Assembly (NCBI GenBank): GCA_963974345.1
Contig: CAXBBW010000007.1
Span: 62,001 to 126,000 of the forward strand
Length of the DNA: 64,000 bases
Direction of reading: 5' to 3'
From: RHLJ01 sp963974345
Lineage (GTDB): Bacteria; Bacteroidota; Rhodothermia; Balneolales; Balneolaceae
This document shows positions 33,792-40,921 of the stretch, in pieces (positions within the stretch are counted from its first letter, which is position 1; each line of letters opens with the position of its first letter). The notes under the pieces were generated by a model. It had not been told where the DNA came from, did no database searches, and saw only the letters and a list, made by a program, of their open reading frames with translations. Made by a program: the position numbers and the translations under genes.

Positions 33792-35729
33792 ATGGGAAAA
33801 ATCATAGGAATTGACTTAGGAACTACAAACTCGTGCGTTGCTGTAATGGAAGGCAACGAACCAGTAGTAATTCAAAATGCTGAAGGTGGAAGAACTACTC
33901 CATCCGTAGTGGCATTTAGTAAAGACGGCGAGCGCCTTGTAGGTGCTCCTGCAAAACGTCAGGCGATCACTAACCCTGACAAAACTGTTGCTTCTGTAAA
34001 GCGATTTATGGGTCGTATGCACAACGAAATTAGTGGCGAAGCAAAGCAAGTAGCATACAAAGTTGTAAAAGGAGACGATGGTACGGCTAGAGTACAAATT
34101 GAAGACCGTAAATACGCTCCACAAGAAATTTCAGCAATGGTGCTTCAAAAAATGAAGCAGACTGCAGAAGAGTATCTTGGTGAAAAAGTGACTCAGGCTG
34201 TAATTACAGTTCCTGCATATTTCAATGATGCTCAACGTAAAGCAACTCAAGAAGCAGGTAAAATTGCCGGTCTTGAAGTAATGAGAATTATCAACGAACC
34301 AACAGCGGCGGCGCTTGCTTACGGTTTAGATAAAAAAGACGTTGATCAAACTATTGCAGTATATGATTTAGGTGGCGGTACTTTTGATGTATCTATCCTT
34401 GAATTAGGTGATGGTGTTTTCGAAGTGAAGTCTACAAATGGTGATACTCACCTTGGTGGTGATGATTTTGATCAGTTGATTATCGACTTCCTTGCAGATG
34501 AATTTAATAAGTCAGATGGCGTTGATCTTCGTAAAGACGCGATGGCAATGCAACGATTGAAAGACGCAGCTGAAAAAGCGAAAATTGAACTTTCAAGCTC
34601 GCAAAAAACTAACATCAACCTTCCGTTTGTTACTGCTACACAGGATGGACCAAAGCATTTAAATGTTGATTTGAGTCGTTCTAAATTCGAGCAACTTTCC
34701 GACGCACTTGTTAAACGATCAATCGTTCCTTGTGAGAAAGCACTTAAAGATGCTGGTTTGAGCAAGAGTCAAATTGACCAAGTTATTTTGGTTGGTGGGT
34801 CAACTCGAATTCCAAGAATACAAGAAGCGGTAAAGGAATTCTTCGGAAAAGAACCAAGCAAAGGTGTGAATCCTGATGAAGTAGTTGCTGTTGGTGCGGC
34901 TATTCAAGGTGGTGTTCTTTCTGGTGATGTAGAAGATGTAGTTCTTTTAGATGTAACTCCACTTACTCTAGGTATTGAAACTTTAGGTGGTGTAATGACT
35001 CCGCTTATTGAGTCAAATAGCACTATTCCAACTAGCAAGTCTCAGGTATTCTCAACTGCTGCGGATAACCAAAGCAGTGTTGAAATTCATGTGCTTCAAG
35101 GTGAAAGAGCTCAAGCAGCTTCTAATAGAACGCTAGGTCGTTTTCATTTAGACGGAATTCCACCAGCACCACGTGGTATGCCTCAAATTGAAGTGACTTT
35201 TGATTTGGATGCAAACGGTGTTATTAACATTGTTGCCAAAGACAAGGGAACCGGAAAAGAGCAAACAATTCGTATTGAGTCTTCTTCAGGGTTATCGGAT
35301 GAGGAAATCGAAAATATGAAGCAAGCTGCAAAAGATCATGAAGAAGAAGACAAGAAAATTCGTGAGAAAGTAGAGAAAATGAATCAAGCTGATGGTTTGA
35401 TCTTCTCAACCAAAAAGCAGCTCGATGAGTATGGCGACAAAATCTCTGAAGGTAATAAAACGGCTATTGAAGAAGCAATCGCTAAACTTGAAGAAGCTCA
35501 CAAAGCTGAGAATCTTGAAGAAATTGATGCCGCTATTGAAGCAGTTAACGCTGCTTGGACAGGCGCGTCTGAAGAAATATATGCAGCTTCACAAGCTGAA
35601 GCAGCAGCAGAGGGCGCTGGAGCGGAAGGAAATGGCGAAGCTTCATCAGAAGAAGATGCGAAAACTGAAGGCGATGATGCCGTTGACGCTGATTACGAAG
35701 TTGTAGACGACGAAGACGAGAAGAAGTAA
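33792..35729 (+). CDS. dnaK: Molecular chaperone DnaK (Hsp70)
   Basis: This 645-residue cytoplasmic ATP-driven chaperone is full length. ATPase domain: IGIDLGTTNSCVAVMEG at the N-terminus, VPAYFNDAQRKAT, INEPTAAALAYG, DLGGGTFDVSIL and LVGGSTRIPRIQ. Substrate domain: VTPLTLGIETLGGVMTPLI and LQGERAQAASNRTLGRF. The lid is helical, and the tail ends in the acidic VDADYEVVDDEDEKK typical of DnaK. GrpE and DnaJ are not adjacent, unlike in many genomes. A strong terminator follows, so it is transcribed alone. Confidence 0.98.
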   Translation: MGKIIGIDLGTTNSCVAVMEGNEPVVIQNAEGGRTTPSVVAFSKDGERLVGAPAKRQAITNPDKTVASVKRFMGRMHNEISGEAKQVAYKVVKGDDGTARVQIEDRKYAPQEISAMVLQKMKQTAEEYLGEKVTQAVITVPAYFNDAQRKATQEAGKIAGLEVMRIINEPTAAALAYGLDKKDVDQTIAVYDLGGGTFDVSILELGDGVFEVKSTNGDTHLGGDDFDQLIIDFLADEFNKSDGVDLRKDAMAMQRLKDAAEKAKIELSSSQKTNINLPFVTATQDGPKHLNVDLSRSKFEQLSDALVKRSIVPCEKALKDAGLSKSQIDQVILVGGSTRIPRIQEAVKEFFGKEPSKGVNPDEVVAVGAAIQGGVLSGDVEDVVLLDVTPLTLGIETLGGVMTPLIESNSTIPTSKSQVFSTAADNQSSVEIHVLQGERAQAASNRTLGRFHLDGIPPAPRGMPQIEVTFDLDANGVINIVAKDKGTGKEQTIRIESSSGLSDEEIENMKQAAKDHEEEDKKIREKVEKMNQADGLIFSTKKQLDEYGDKISEGNKTAIEEAIAKLEEAHKAENLEEIDAAIEAVNAAWTGASEEIYAASQAEAAAEGAGAEGNGEASSEEDAKTEGDDAVDADYEVVDDEDEKK

Positions 35730-35758
35730 TTCTTTAATTATCTAGTCTATTAAATTTG

Positions 35759-35793
35759 AAAAGCCTTGGTACTATGTATCAAGGCTTTTTTTA
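35759..35793 (+). terminator. Intrinsic terminator of dnaK
   Basis: AAAGCCTTG (35760-35768) and CAAGGCTTT (35780-35788) pair perfectly, extended by three weaker pairs inward. A T run to 35792 follows. It lies 30 bp after the dnaK stop. Confidence 0.9.
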
Positions 35794-36211
35794 TTTACCA
35801 ACTTGGCGATACCAGGCTTTTGAGGGATTTTTTGTAAAGGTTTTGATTAGAATATCCTAAATGACCTAATGATCTGAAAAGTACTAAGATCCTGGAACAA
35901 ATTCAGAATGACGAGCTAATAGGAAATGGAACACTAGAAACTTATTTCACTCTCAAAATTTACCTCTCAGGCAATAAAAAAGCGCTTTTTTAATAAATGA
36001 AGACGAATTTTTATTTCTTCAAAAAATGAGCGCGCCTAAATAAATAAAATTTAAAAGTCTTTTTATTAAATAATTTAAGTTTAGAATTTGATTTAAGCTT
36101 TTCTTAGATAAACGTATGAAAATAGGGCGATAGCGTTGTTTATAGCGCCTTATAGCAATATTATTTAGAAAGAGATTCACTCAATAAAATAAGTTAATTG
36201 GAGACGGAATT
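35794..36211. other. Gene-free stretch upstream of a small protein gene, with repeat, palindrome and direct repeats
   Basis: A diverged AGATCCTGGAACAAATTCAG repeat copy lies at 35887-35915. A perfect 16-bp palindrome AAAAAAGCGCTTTTTT is at 35976-35991. The rest is very AT-rich up to three ATAGC(G) direct repeats starting at 36130, 36142 and 36152, 55-80 bp before the small gene. No ORF is supported, and no clear promoter could be placed. Confidence 0.55.
36130..36156 (+). promoter_or_regulatory. ATAGC(G) direct repeats, possible regulator site
   Basis: ATAGCG (36130-36135), ATAGCG (36142-36147) and ATAGC (36152-36156) are spaced 12 and 10 bp start to start, close to one helical turn. They lie upstream of the 59-residue gene, where a regulator would bind. 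Short motifs like this can arise by chance, so confidence is low. Confidence 0.35.
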
Positions 36212-36391
36212 ATGACAACATCAGAAGCAAAATTGGTAATGAGTAACGTAGCTAAGAACAGAGAAAAAATTCTTATTCTTGAGAAAATCGTCGAAGAGCT
36301 AGTAAACACTGGATATGTAGATCAGAACGATTATCGTAAGTTTCATAAAGAGGCTGTTGAATCAGTTAAAAAAGATTTCAACCTAAACTAG
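36212..36391 (+). CDS. Small protein of 59 residues, function unknown
   Basis: ATG 36212 to TAG 36391 encodes MTTSEAKLVMSNVAKNREKI and then LILEKIVEELVNTGYVDQND followed by YRKFHKEAVESVKKDFNLN. The product is highly charged and appears all-helical, with no signal peptide or membrane segment. A good ribosome site (GGAG, 36200-36203) lies 8 bases upstream. The gene has its own strong terminator, a 480-bp upstream region after dnaK, and codon use like its neighbours, so it looks real and possibly well expressed. I recognise no family. A role as a small regulatory or binding partner protein is possible but unsupported. Confidence 0.8.
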   Translation: MTTSEAKLVMSNVAKNREKILILEKIVEELVNTGYVDQNDYRKFHKEAVESVKKDFNLN

Positions 36392-36419
36392 ATCAGTAGT
36401 TTAGCAGTCTAAACCACTT

Positions 36420-36456
36420 AAAAGCCTCGATGTACTCACATTGAGGCTTTTTTTTA
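36420..36456 (+). terminator. Intrinsic terminator of the 59-residue gene
   Basis: AAAGCCTCGATG (36422-36433) and CATTGAGGCTTT (36440-36451) form a 12-bp stem with one G-T pair and a 6-nt loop, followed by a run of T. It lies 31 bp after the stop. Confidence 0.9.
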
Positions 36457-36570
36457 TCTATGATTTCAACAGAGCCAAGACCTTAATGTATGACTTTGAT
36501 TGAATAATTTGTTAAACAGGTAACCATTATTACCAGTAAATGACCACCACTATAATTTATATAATTTCTG

Positions 36571-36578
36571 TATTTTTG
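36571..36578 (+). promoter_or_regulatory. -7 element of a possible leaderless tsaD promoter
   Basis: TATTTTTG matches the Bacteroidota -7 consensus TAnnTTTG exactly and ends 4 bases before the tsaD ATG. The start point would fall at or next to the ATG, giving a leaderless or nearly leaderless mRNA. No matching -33 TTG was found. Confidence 0.4.
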
Positions 36579-36582
36579 CTGA

Positions 36583-37566
36583 ATGAATATTTTAGGAATT
36601 GAATCTTCTTGTGATGATACCTCAGCTTCAGTGTTAACTGAGAATGGTGTTTTATCTAATGTAATAGCATCACAGTCCATACATATAAAATTTGGTGGTG
36701 TGGTACCAGAGTTAGCTTCACGCGCTCATCAAACAACTATTTCTCAAACGGTAGAACAAGCTTTAGAAGAAGCTGGGGTTTCATTGGATCAGATTGATGC
36801 GATTGCAGTTACTCAAGGACCTGGTTTAATGGGTTCATTATTAGTAGGAGTATGCTTTGCAAAAGGGTTGGCTTTATCAAAAAATATTCCTCTGATAGGT
36901 GTGAATCACATGGATGCACATATCTATGCTAATTTTATAGATCAAAATCCTCAGTTTCCATTTCTTTCATTAACCGTCTCGGGAGGTCATACTCAACTAG
37001 TATATATCAAATCACCGTTTGAACATGAGATTCTAGGTAAAACTAGAGATGATGCAGCCGGAGAAGCATTTGATAAAATTGGTAAGATATTTGGTCTTCC
37101 TTATCCTGCAGGTCCACTTATGGATGAACTTGCGAAAAAAGGAAATGTGAAGTTTCACAAATTTCCACAAGCCCTTGTAAACGAAGGATTAGAGTTTAGC
37201 TTTTCAGGATTAAAAACAAGCGCTCTTTATTTCGTACAGGATAAAGGGGATGTATGGATTAACGAAAACCTAAATGACCTTTGTGCAAGTATTTCAGAAG
37301 CAATTACAGAAGTGCTTATCAAAAAGCTTAAACGAGCTGTTACTAGTACAGGAGTAAAAACTATTGCTCTTTCTGGGGGTGTTTCAGCAAATTCAATGCT
37401 TAGAGCGAAATCAGAAAAACTAGCGCAAGAACTAGAACTTTCTCTTCATATTCCAAAGTTAAGTTATTGCACGGATAACGCAGCAATGATTGCTATTACT
37501 GGAAAAATGAAAGCTGAAATGGGTGAATATGGGAATTTAGCAATGAAACCTTATGCATCTATTTAG
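36583..37566 (+). CDS. tsaD: tRNA N6-adenosine threonylcarbamoyltransferase
   Basis: The protein has 327 residues. It transfers threonylcarbamoyl from threonylcarbamoyl-AMP to A37 of ANN-decoding tRNAs, with TsaB and TsaE in the cytoplasm. It begins MNILGIESSCDDTSASVL, the universal family start. Metal-binding histidines are H109 and H113 in NHMDAH. Other hallmarks are SGGHTQLVYI, DDAAGEAFDKIGKIFGLPYPAGP, FSFSGLKTS and ALSGGVSANSMLR. No other tsa gene lies nearby. The sodium-symporter-family gene follows after 37 bp. Confidence 0.97.
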   Translation: MNILGIESSCDDTSASVLTENGVLSNVIASQSIHIKFGGVVPELASRAHQTTISQTVEQALEEAGVSLDQIDAIAVTQGPGLMGSLLVGVCFAKGLALSKNIPLIGVNHMDAHIYANFIDQNPQFPFLSLTVSGGHTQLVYIKSPFEHEILGKTRDDAAGEAFDKIGKIFGLPYPAGPLMDELAKKGNVKFHKFPQALVNEGLEFSFSGLKTSALYFVQDKGDVWINENLNDLCASISEAITEVLIKKLKRAVTSTGVKTIALSGGVSANSMLRAKSEKLAQELELSLHIPKLSYCTDNAAMIAITGKMKAEMGEYGNLAMKPYASI

Positions 37567-37603
37567 TTAGCGATTCTTAAATCAAAATCACTACATTCAA
37601 GCC

Positions 37604-38530
37604 ATGGCGGAATCTATAGATGCTTTACAATTAAATTTAGATGGTGGGGGATTATTGGTGATGAATGTCTCCCTATGTTTCATCATGTTTGGGGTAGCGT
37701 TAGAGCTTACAATTCAAGATTTTAAAGATCTAGCAAAGAATCCAAAATCTACTCTGGCAGGTGTATTTTCACAGTTTATATTCTTACCTGCTATAACTTT
37801 TATATTGATTTATTTTATAAAGCCAGCACCAAGTTTGGCATTAGGAATGATGATGGTAGCAGCTTGTCCTGGTGGAAATATTTCAAATTTCTTTTCCCAA
37901 TTGGCAGGTGGTAATACTGCACTATCAGTAAGCATGACAGCGATTTCAACTCTCTTAGCTGTTATTGCAACTCCACTTAATTTTACATTTTGGGCAAGTA
38001 TGTATGCACCGACAAATGCCATCCTTCAAGAAGTAAGCCTAGATATTTACGAAGTTTTTAAGATTGTAGTACTAATTTTAGGGGTACCATTAATATTTGG
38101 AATGATTGTTCGTCATTATAAGGCTGAAATAGCATCAAAGCTTACAAAATGGATTAAGGCTTTCGGCATTATATTTTTTGGAGCTTTTGTAGTTATTGCA
38201 TTTGCAATGAATTTCGATCATTTTTTAAATTATGTACAGTATGTAATTGGCTTAGTATTTCTACATAATGCTGTTGCACTTTTAGGGGGGTATGGCATAG
38301 CTTCAATTCTTAAACTATCTTTTGAGGATAGAAAGTCGATAACTATTGAAACTGGAATTCAGAACTCAGGATTAGGTTTACTTTTAATTTTTAGCTTTTT
38401 TGATGGGCTCGGCGGTATGGCATTGATGGTAGCTTGGTGGAGTATTTGGCATATAATAATGGGATTTTTAATGGGTTGGTATTGGTCGGTTGGAAAGGAA
38501 AGTTTGAAAAAGGTAGTTAGTAATGCGTAA
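37604..38530 (+). CDS. Bile acid:sodium symporter family transporter
   Basis: This integral membrane protein of 308 residues has about nine hydrophobic helices. Family landmarks are MFGVALELTIQDFKDL, MMVAACPGGNISNFFSQLAGGNTALSVSMTAISTLLAV (the ACPGGN crossover region that binds sodium in the family) and ITIETGIQNSGLGLLLIF (second crossover with the GxQNS motif). In bacteria these carry organic acids, keto acids or sterol-like anions with sodium, which fits a marine organism. The substrate is unknown. Its last codons overlap the acyltransferase gene by 8 bp, so the two are co-transcribed. Confidence 0.9.
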   Translation: MAESIDALQLNLDGGGLLVMNVSLCFIMFGVALELTIQDFKDLAKNPKSTLAGVFSQFIFLPAITFILIYFIKPAPSLALGMMMVAACPGGNISNFFSQLAGGNTALSVSMTAISTLLAVIATPLNFTFWASMYAPTNAILQEVSLDIYEVFKIVVLILGVPLIFGMIVRHYKAEIASKLTKWIKAFGIIFFGAFVVIAFAMNFDHFLNYVQYVIGLVFLHNAVALLGGYGIASILKLSFEDRKSITIETGIQNSGLGLLLIFSFFDGLGGMALMVAWWSIWHIIMGFLMGWYWSVGKESLKKVVSNA

Positions 38531-39794
38531 AAATCGGTTGTGGTATCAGTTCTTTCGGATGACATTGGTAAAAAATGGACTCCGTTTTTTTTATAAAAAA
38601 ATAATAGTTAATGGAAAAGAAAAGCTTCCTAAGAATAAACCCTTATTGCTTGTTCCTAATCACCAGAACTCATTTATGGATGCATTTCTGGTTGCTACTA
38701 ACGCTAAACCGATTACTTATTTTTTAACGAGGGCTCAAGCGTTCAAAAACCCTTTACAAGCAAAATTTATTAGAAGCATAAACCTATTACCAGTTTATAG
38801 GGTGCGCGATGGTTTAAGTTCGGTTTCGAAGAATAATGAGACTTTTGAAGAGTGCATTAAATACTTAAAACGTAAAGATGCTATTCTGGTTTTTCCAGAA
38901 GCGAACCATAACTTAAAGCGAAGAATACGTCCATTAAGTAAAGGGTTTACGCGTATCGCTTTTGATGCAGAGTTACAAGAGAACTGGGAAATGGATTTGT
39001 ATGTGATTCCAGCTGGGGTAAACTATTCAGAGCATCAGCGATCTAGAAATATAGTTCAAGTAGAGTTTGGGGATCCAATTCATATGAAGGACTTTAAAAA
39101 TTTGTATGAAAAAGATGAACGTGAGGCTACAAATTTATTGAAAGAGCGTGTAAGCGAACAGATGAAAAAATTGACAATGCATGTTACAAGTTTAGATCAC
39201 TATGCATTGTGTAATATTCTAATTGATGATTTGGAAGATGATGTTTTAAAACTAATCAATCCAAAAATAGCCAATGAAAATATTGCAAAAATTGAGGCTA
39301 AACTTACTCCTGAAATTGTAGAAATTGCAGATTCAGTTTCAAGGTTTGCCGAAAAGCACAACTTCAAAATAAAAACATTTTTAGGAAGGAAGAGTCCAAG
39401 AACAGCAATGATTCTACTTTTCCCATTGTATCTTTTTAGTTGGCTTAATAATTTGATTCCATATCAACCAATCAGAAAGATTACTACAAAAACAATTAAA
39501 GACCATGCTTTTGATGCTTCGATCAAATTTTTGTTAGGACTTCTACTTTTTCCTTCTTTTTGGGTAATAATTGTGGCTCTGTTATTTTTAATTGGAGTAC
39601 CCACTGTATATGTGTTGGGGTATTTTATTTTAAGTGTTTTAACTGTCGTTTTATTTAAAGATGCCAATCTTATAGTTAGAGAAGCCAAAGAGAAAAAGAA
39701 AATCAAGTTTATTCAAAATACCTTTCCTGAAGAGTTCGCTGAATTTAAGAATGGATTAAAAAAGCTGAACGAATTTAGAGCAGAAGTACTTTAA
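38523..39794 (+). CDS. PlsC-type lysophospholipid acyltransferase, membrane protein
   Basis: The protein has 423 residues. The acyltransferase block is near the N-terminus: VPNHQNSFMDAFLV (the family NHxxxxxD catalytic motif), then YFLTRAQAF, LPVYRVRDG and VFPEANHN (the FPEG-like substrate motif, with Ala in place of Gly). Residues about 290-390 hold two or three hydrophobic helices (LFPLYLFSWL; LLGLLLFPSFWVIIVALLFLIGV). It probably acylates lysophosphatidic acid or a related lipid at the inner membrane. It overlaps the transporter by 8 bp and ends 30 bp before sodC. Confidence 0.88.
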   Translation: MRKNRLWYQFFRMTLVKNGLRFFYKKIIVNGKEKLPKNKPLLLVPNHQNSFMDAFLVATNAKPITYFLTRAQAFKNPLQAKFIRSINLLPVYRVRDGLSSVSKNNETFEECIKYLKRKDAILVFPEANHNLKRRIRPLSKGFTRIAFDAELQENWEMDLYVIPAGVNYSEHQRSRNIVQVEFGDPIHMKDFKNLYEKDEREATNLLKERVSEQMKKLTMHVTSLDHYALCNILIDDLEDDVLKLINPKIANENIAKIEAKLTPEIVEIADSVSRFAEKHNFKIKTFLGRKSPRTAMILLFPLYLFSWLNNLIPYQPIRKITTKTIKDHAFDASIKFLLGLLLFPSFWVIIVALLFLIGVPTVYVLGYFILSVLTVVLFKDANLIVREAKEKKKIKFIQNTFPEEFAEFKNGLKKLNEFRAEVL

Positions 39795-39824
39795 ATATAT
39801 GAACGACAACGTTAAAAAAGATTT

Positions 39825-40355
39825 ATGAGACTACTACAACTACTTACAATATTTACACTATTAATTACAGCCTGCAACCCTAAAGAGAAGGTTATGGTAG
39901 AAAAAGAAACACCTACTTTTACTAAAGCGGTTGCGGTAGTGAATGCAATTGATGAAAGTGGAGTATCAGGAGTTGTAAATTTTCAAACTACGGCAGAAGG
40001 ACTTTCGGTTATGGCTGAATTTTCAGGATTAACGGAAGGAAATCATGGATTCCATATTCATGAATATGGCGACTGTACAGCAACTGATGGTACCTCAGCA
40101 GGCGGGCATTTTAATCCTAATGGAAATAATCATAGTAATCCTGAATCAATGAATCGACACATGGGAGATATGGGAAATATTGTTGCCGACTCGAATGGCG
40201 ATGCTAGTAAAAACTATATGGATAACACTATTCGAATTGATCAAATTATTGGTAGAGGGGTTATTGTTCATGCTGGAGAAGATGATTTAACATCGCAACC
40301 CTCTGGTGCCGCAGGGTCAAGAATTGCATGCGGAGTTATTGGGATAGCTAATTAG
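39825..40355 (+). CDS. sodC: Cu/Zn superoxide dismutase, lipoprotein
   Basis: The protein has 176 residues. It dismutates superoxide in the periplasm or at the outer membrane. Lipobox LLITAC puts the lipidated cysteine at C17. All ligands are present: H77 and H79 (HGFHIHEYG), bridging H95, H103, H112 and D115 (RHMGDMGN), and H149 (VIVHAGEDDL). The disulfide pair is C84-C169 and the electrostatic-loop arginine is R166 (AGSRIACGVIGI). It appears catalytically complete. It follows the acyltransferase by 30 bp and may share its transcript. Confidence 0.95.
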   Translation: MRLLQLLTIFTLLITACNPKEKVMVEKETPTFTKAVAVVNAIDESGVSGVVNFQTTAEGLSVMAEFSGLTEGNHGFHIHEYGDCTATDGTSAGGHFNPNGNNHSNPESMNRHMGDMGNIVADSNGDASKNYMDNTIRIDQIIGRGVIVHAGEDDLTSQPSGAAGSRIACGVIGIAN

Positions 40356-40370
40356 TTAGTCCGAATTCTG

Positions 40371-40378
40371 TATCTTTA
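40371..40378 (+). promoter_or_regulatory. -7-like element of a possible leaderless promoter (DUF2721 gene)
   Basis: TATCTTTA matches TAnnTTTG except the last base and ends 3 bases before the ATG at 40382. The spacing is nearly the same as at tsaD. No clear -33 element was seen. Confidence 0.3.
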
Positions 40379-40381
40379 CGT

Positions 40382-40768
40382 ATGGAATTAACTCTTACTA
40401 CACCTGGACTACTTTTTTCGGCAATTTCATTGCTATTGCTTGCTTATACTAACAGGTTTTTATCGTTAGCCAACTTAATTCGTACGCTTCACAGTCATTA
40501 TGATGAAACTGGAGATAAGAGTACTAAAGATCAAATAGATAACCTACATAAACGTGTGGGATTGATTAAAAACATGCAACTATTAGGAATCGGATCTCTA
40601 TTTATTTCTGTGTTTTGTATGGTTGCGTTGTTTGCAAGCTTTTTAGTCCTTGGAAACATTTTATTTGGACTAAGTTTAATTCTACTACTCATTTCCTTAG
40701 GGCTTTCAATGATCGAAATCCAAATAAGTGTAAAAGCACTTAATATTCAGCTTCAGGATTTAGAATAA
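40382..40768 (+). CDS. DUF2721 family small membrane protein
   Basis: A 128-residue protein with three hydrophobic helices (about 8-27, 62-85 and 87-110). A charged loop, RTLHSHYDETGDKSTKDQIDNLHKRVGLIKNMQ, sits between helix 1 and helix 2. It matches the pattern of DUF2721 proteins, which are widespread inner-membrane proteins of unknown function. It begins 26 bp after sodC. Confidence 0.8.
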   Translation: MELTLTTPGLLFSAISLLLLAYTNRFLSLANLIRTLHSHYDETGDKSTKDQIDNLHKRVGLIKNMQLLGIGSLFISVFCMVALFASFLVLGNILFGLSLILLLISLGLSMIEIQISVKALNIQLQDLE

Positions 40769-40921
40769 TTTTTTATCAAAAGTATAGATAATCTATATAC
40801 TGATTCAATATGTTCGAGTTTAATTCAAGATAATTTTACTCCTACTTTAAGCCTATCTAATGAGAATTAGCGCTTTTTTCAGTTATATTTGTAATAACAA
40901 TTACTCCAAAAAAGCACATCT
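40769..40921. promoter_or_regulatory. Spacer with -7-like element upstream of the CotH gene
   Basis: TATATTTG (40884-40891) fits the Bacteroidota -7 consensus and would give a leader of about 25 nt before the ATG at 40922. No -33 TTG at the right distance was found. An imperfect palindrome AGTATAGATAATCTATATACT lies just after the DUF2721 stop. Confidence 0.35.
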
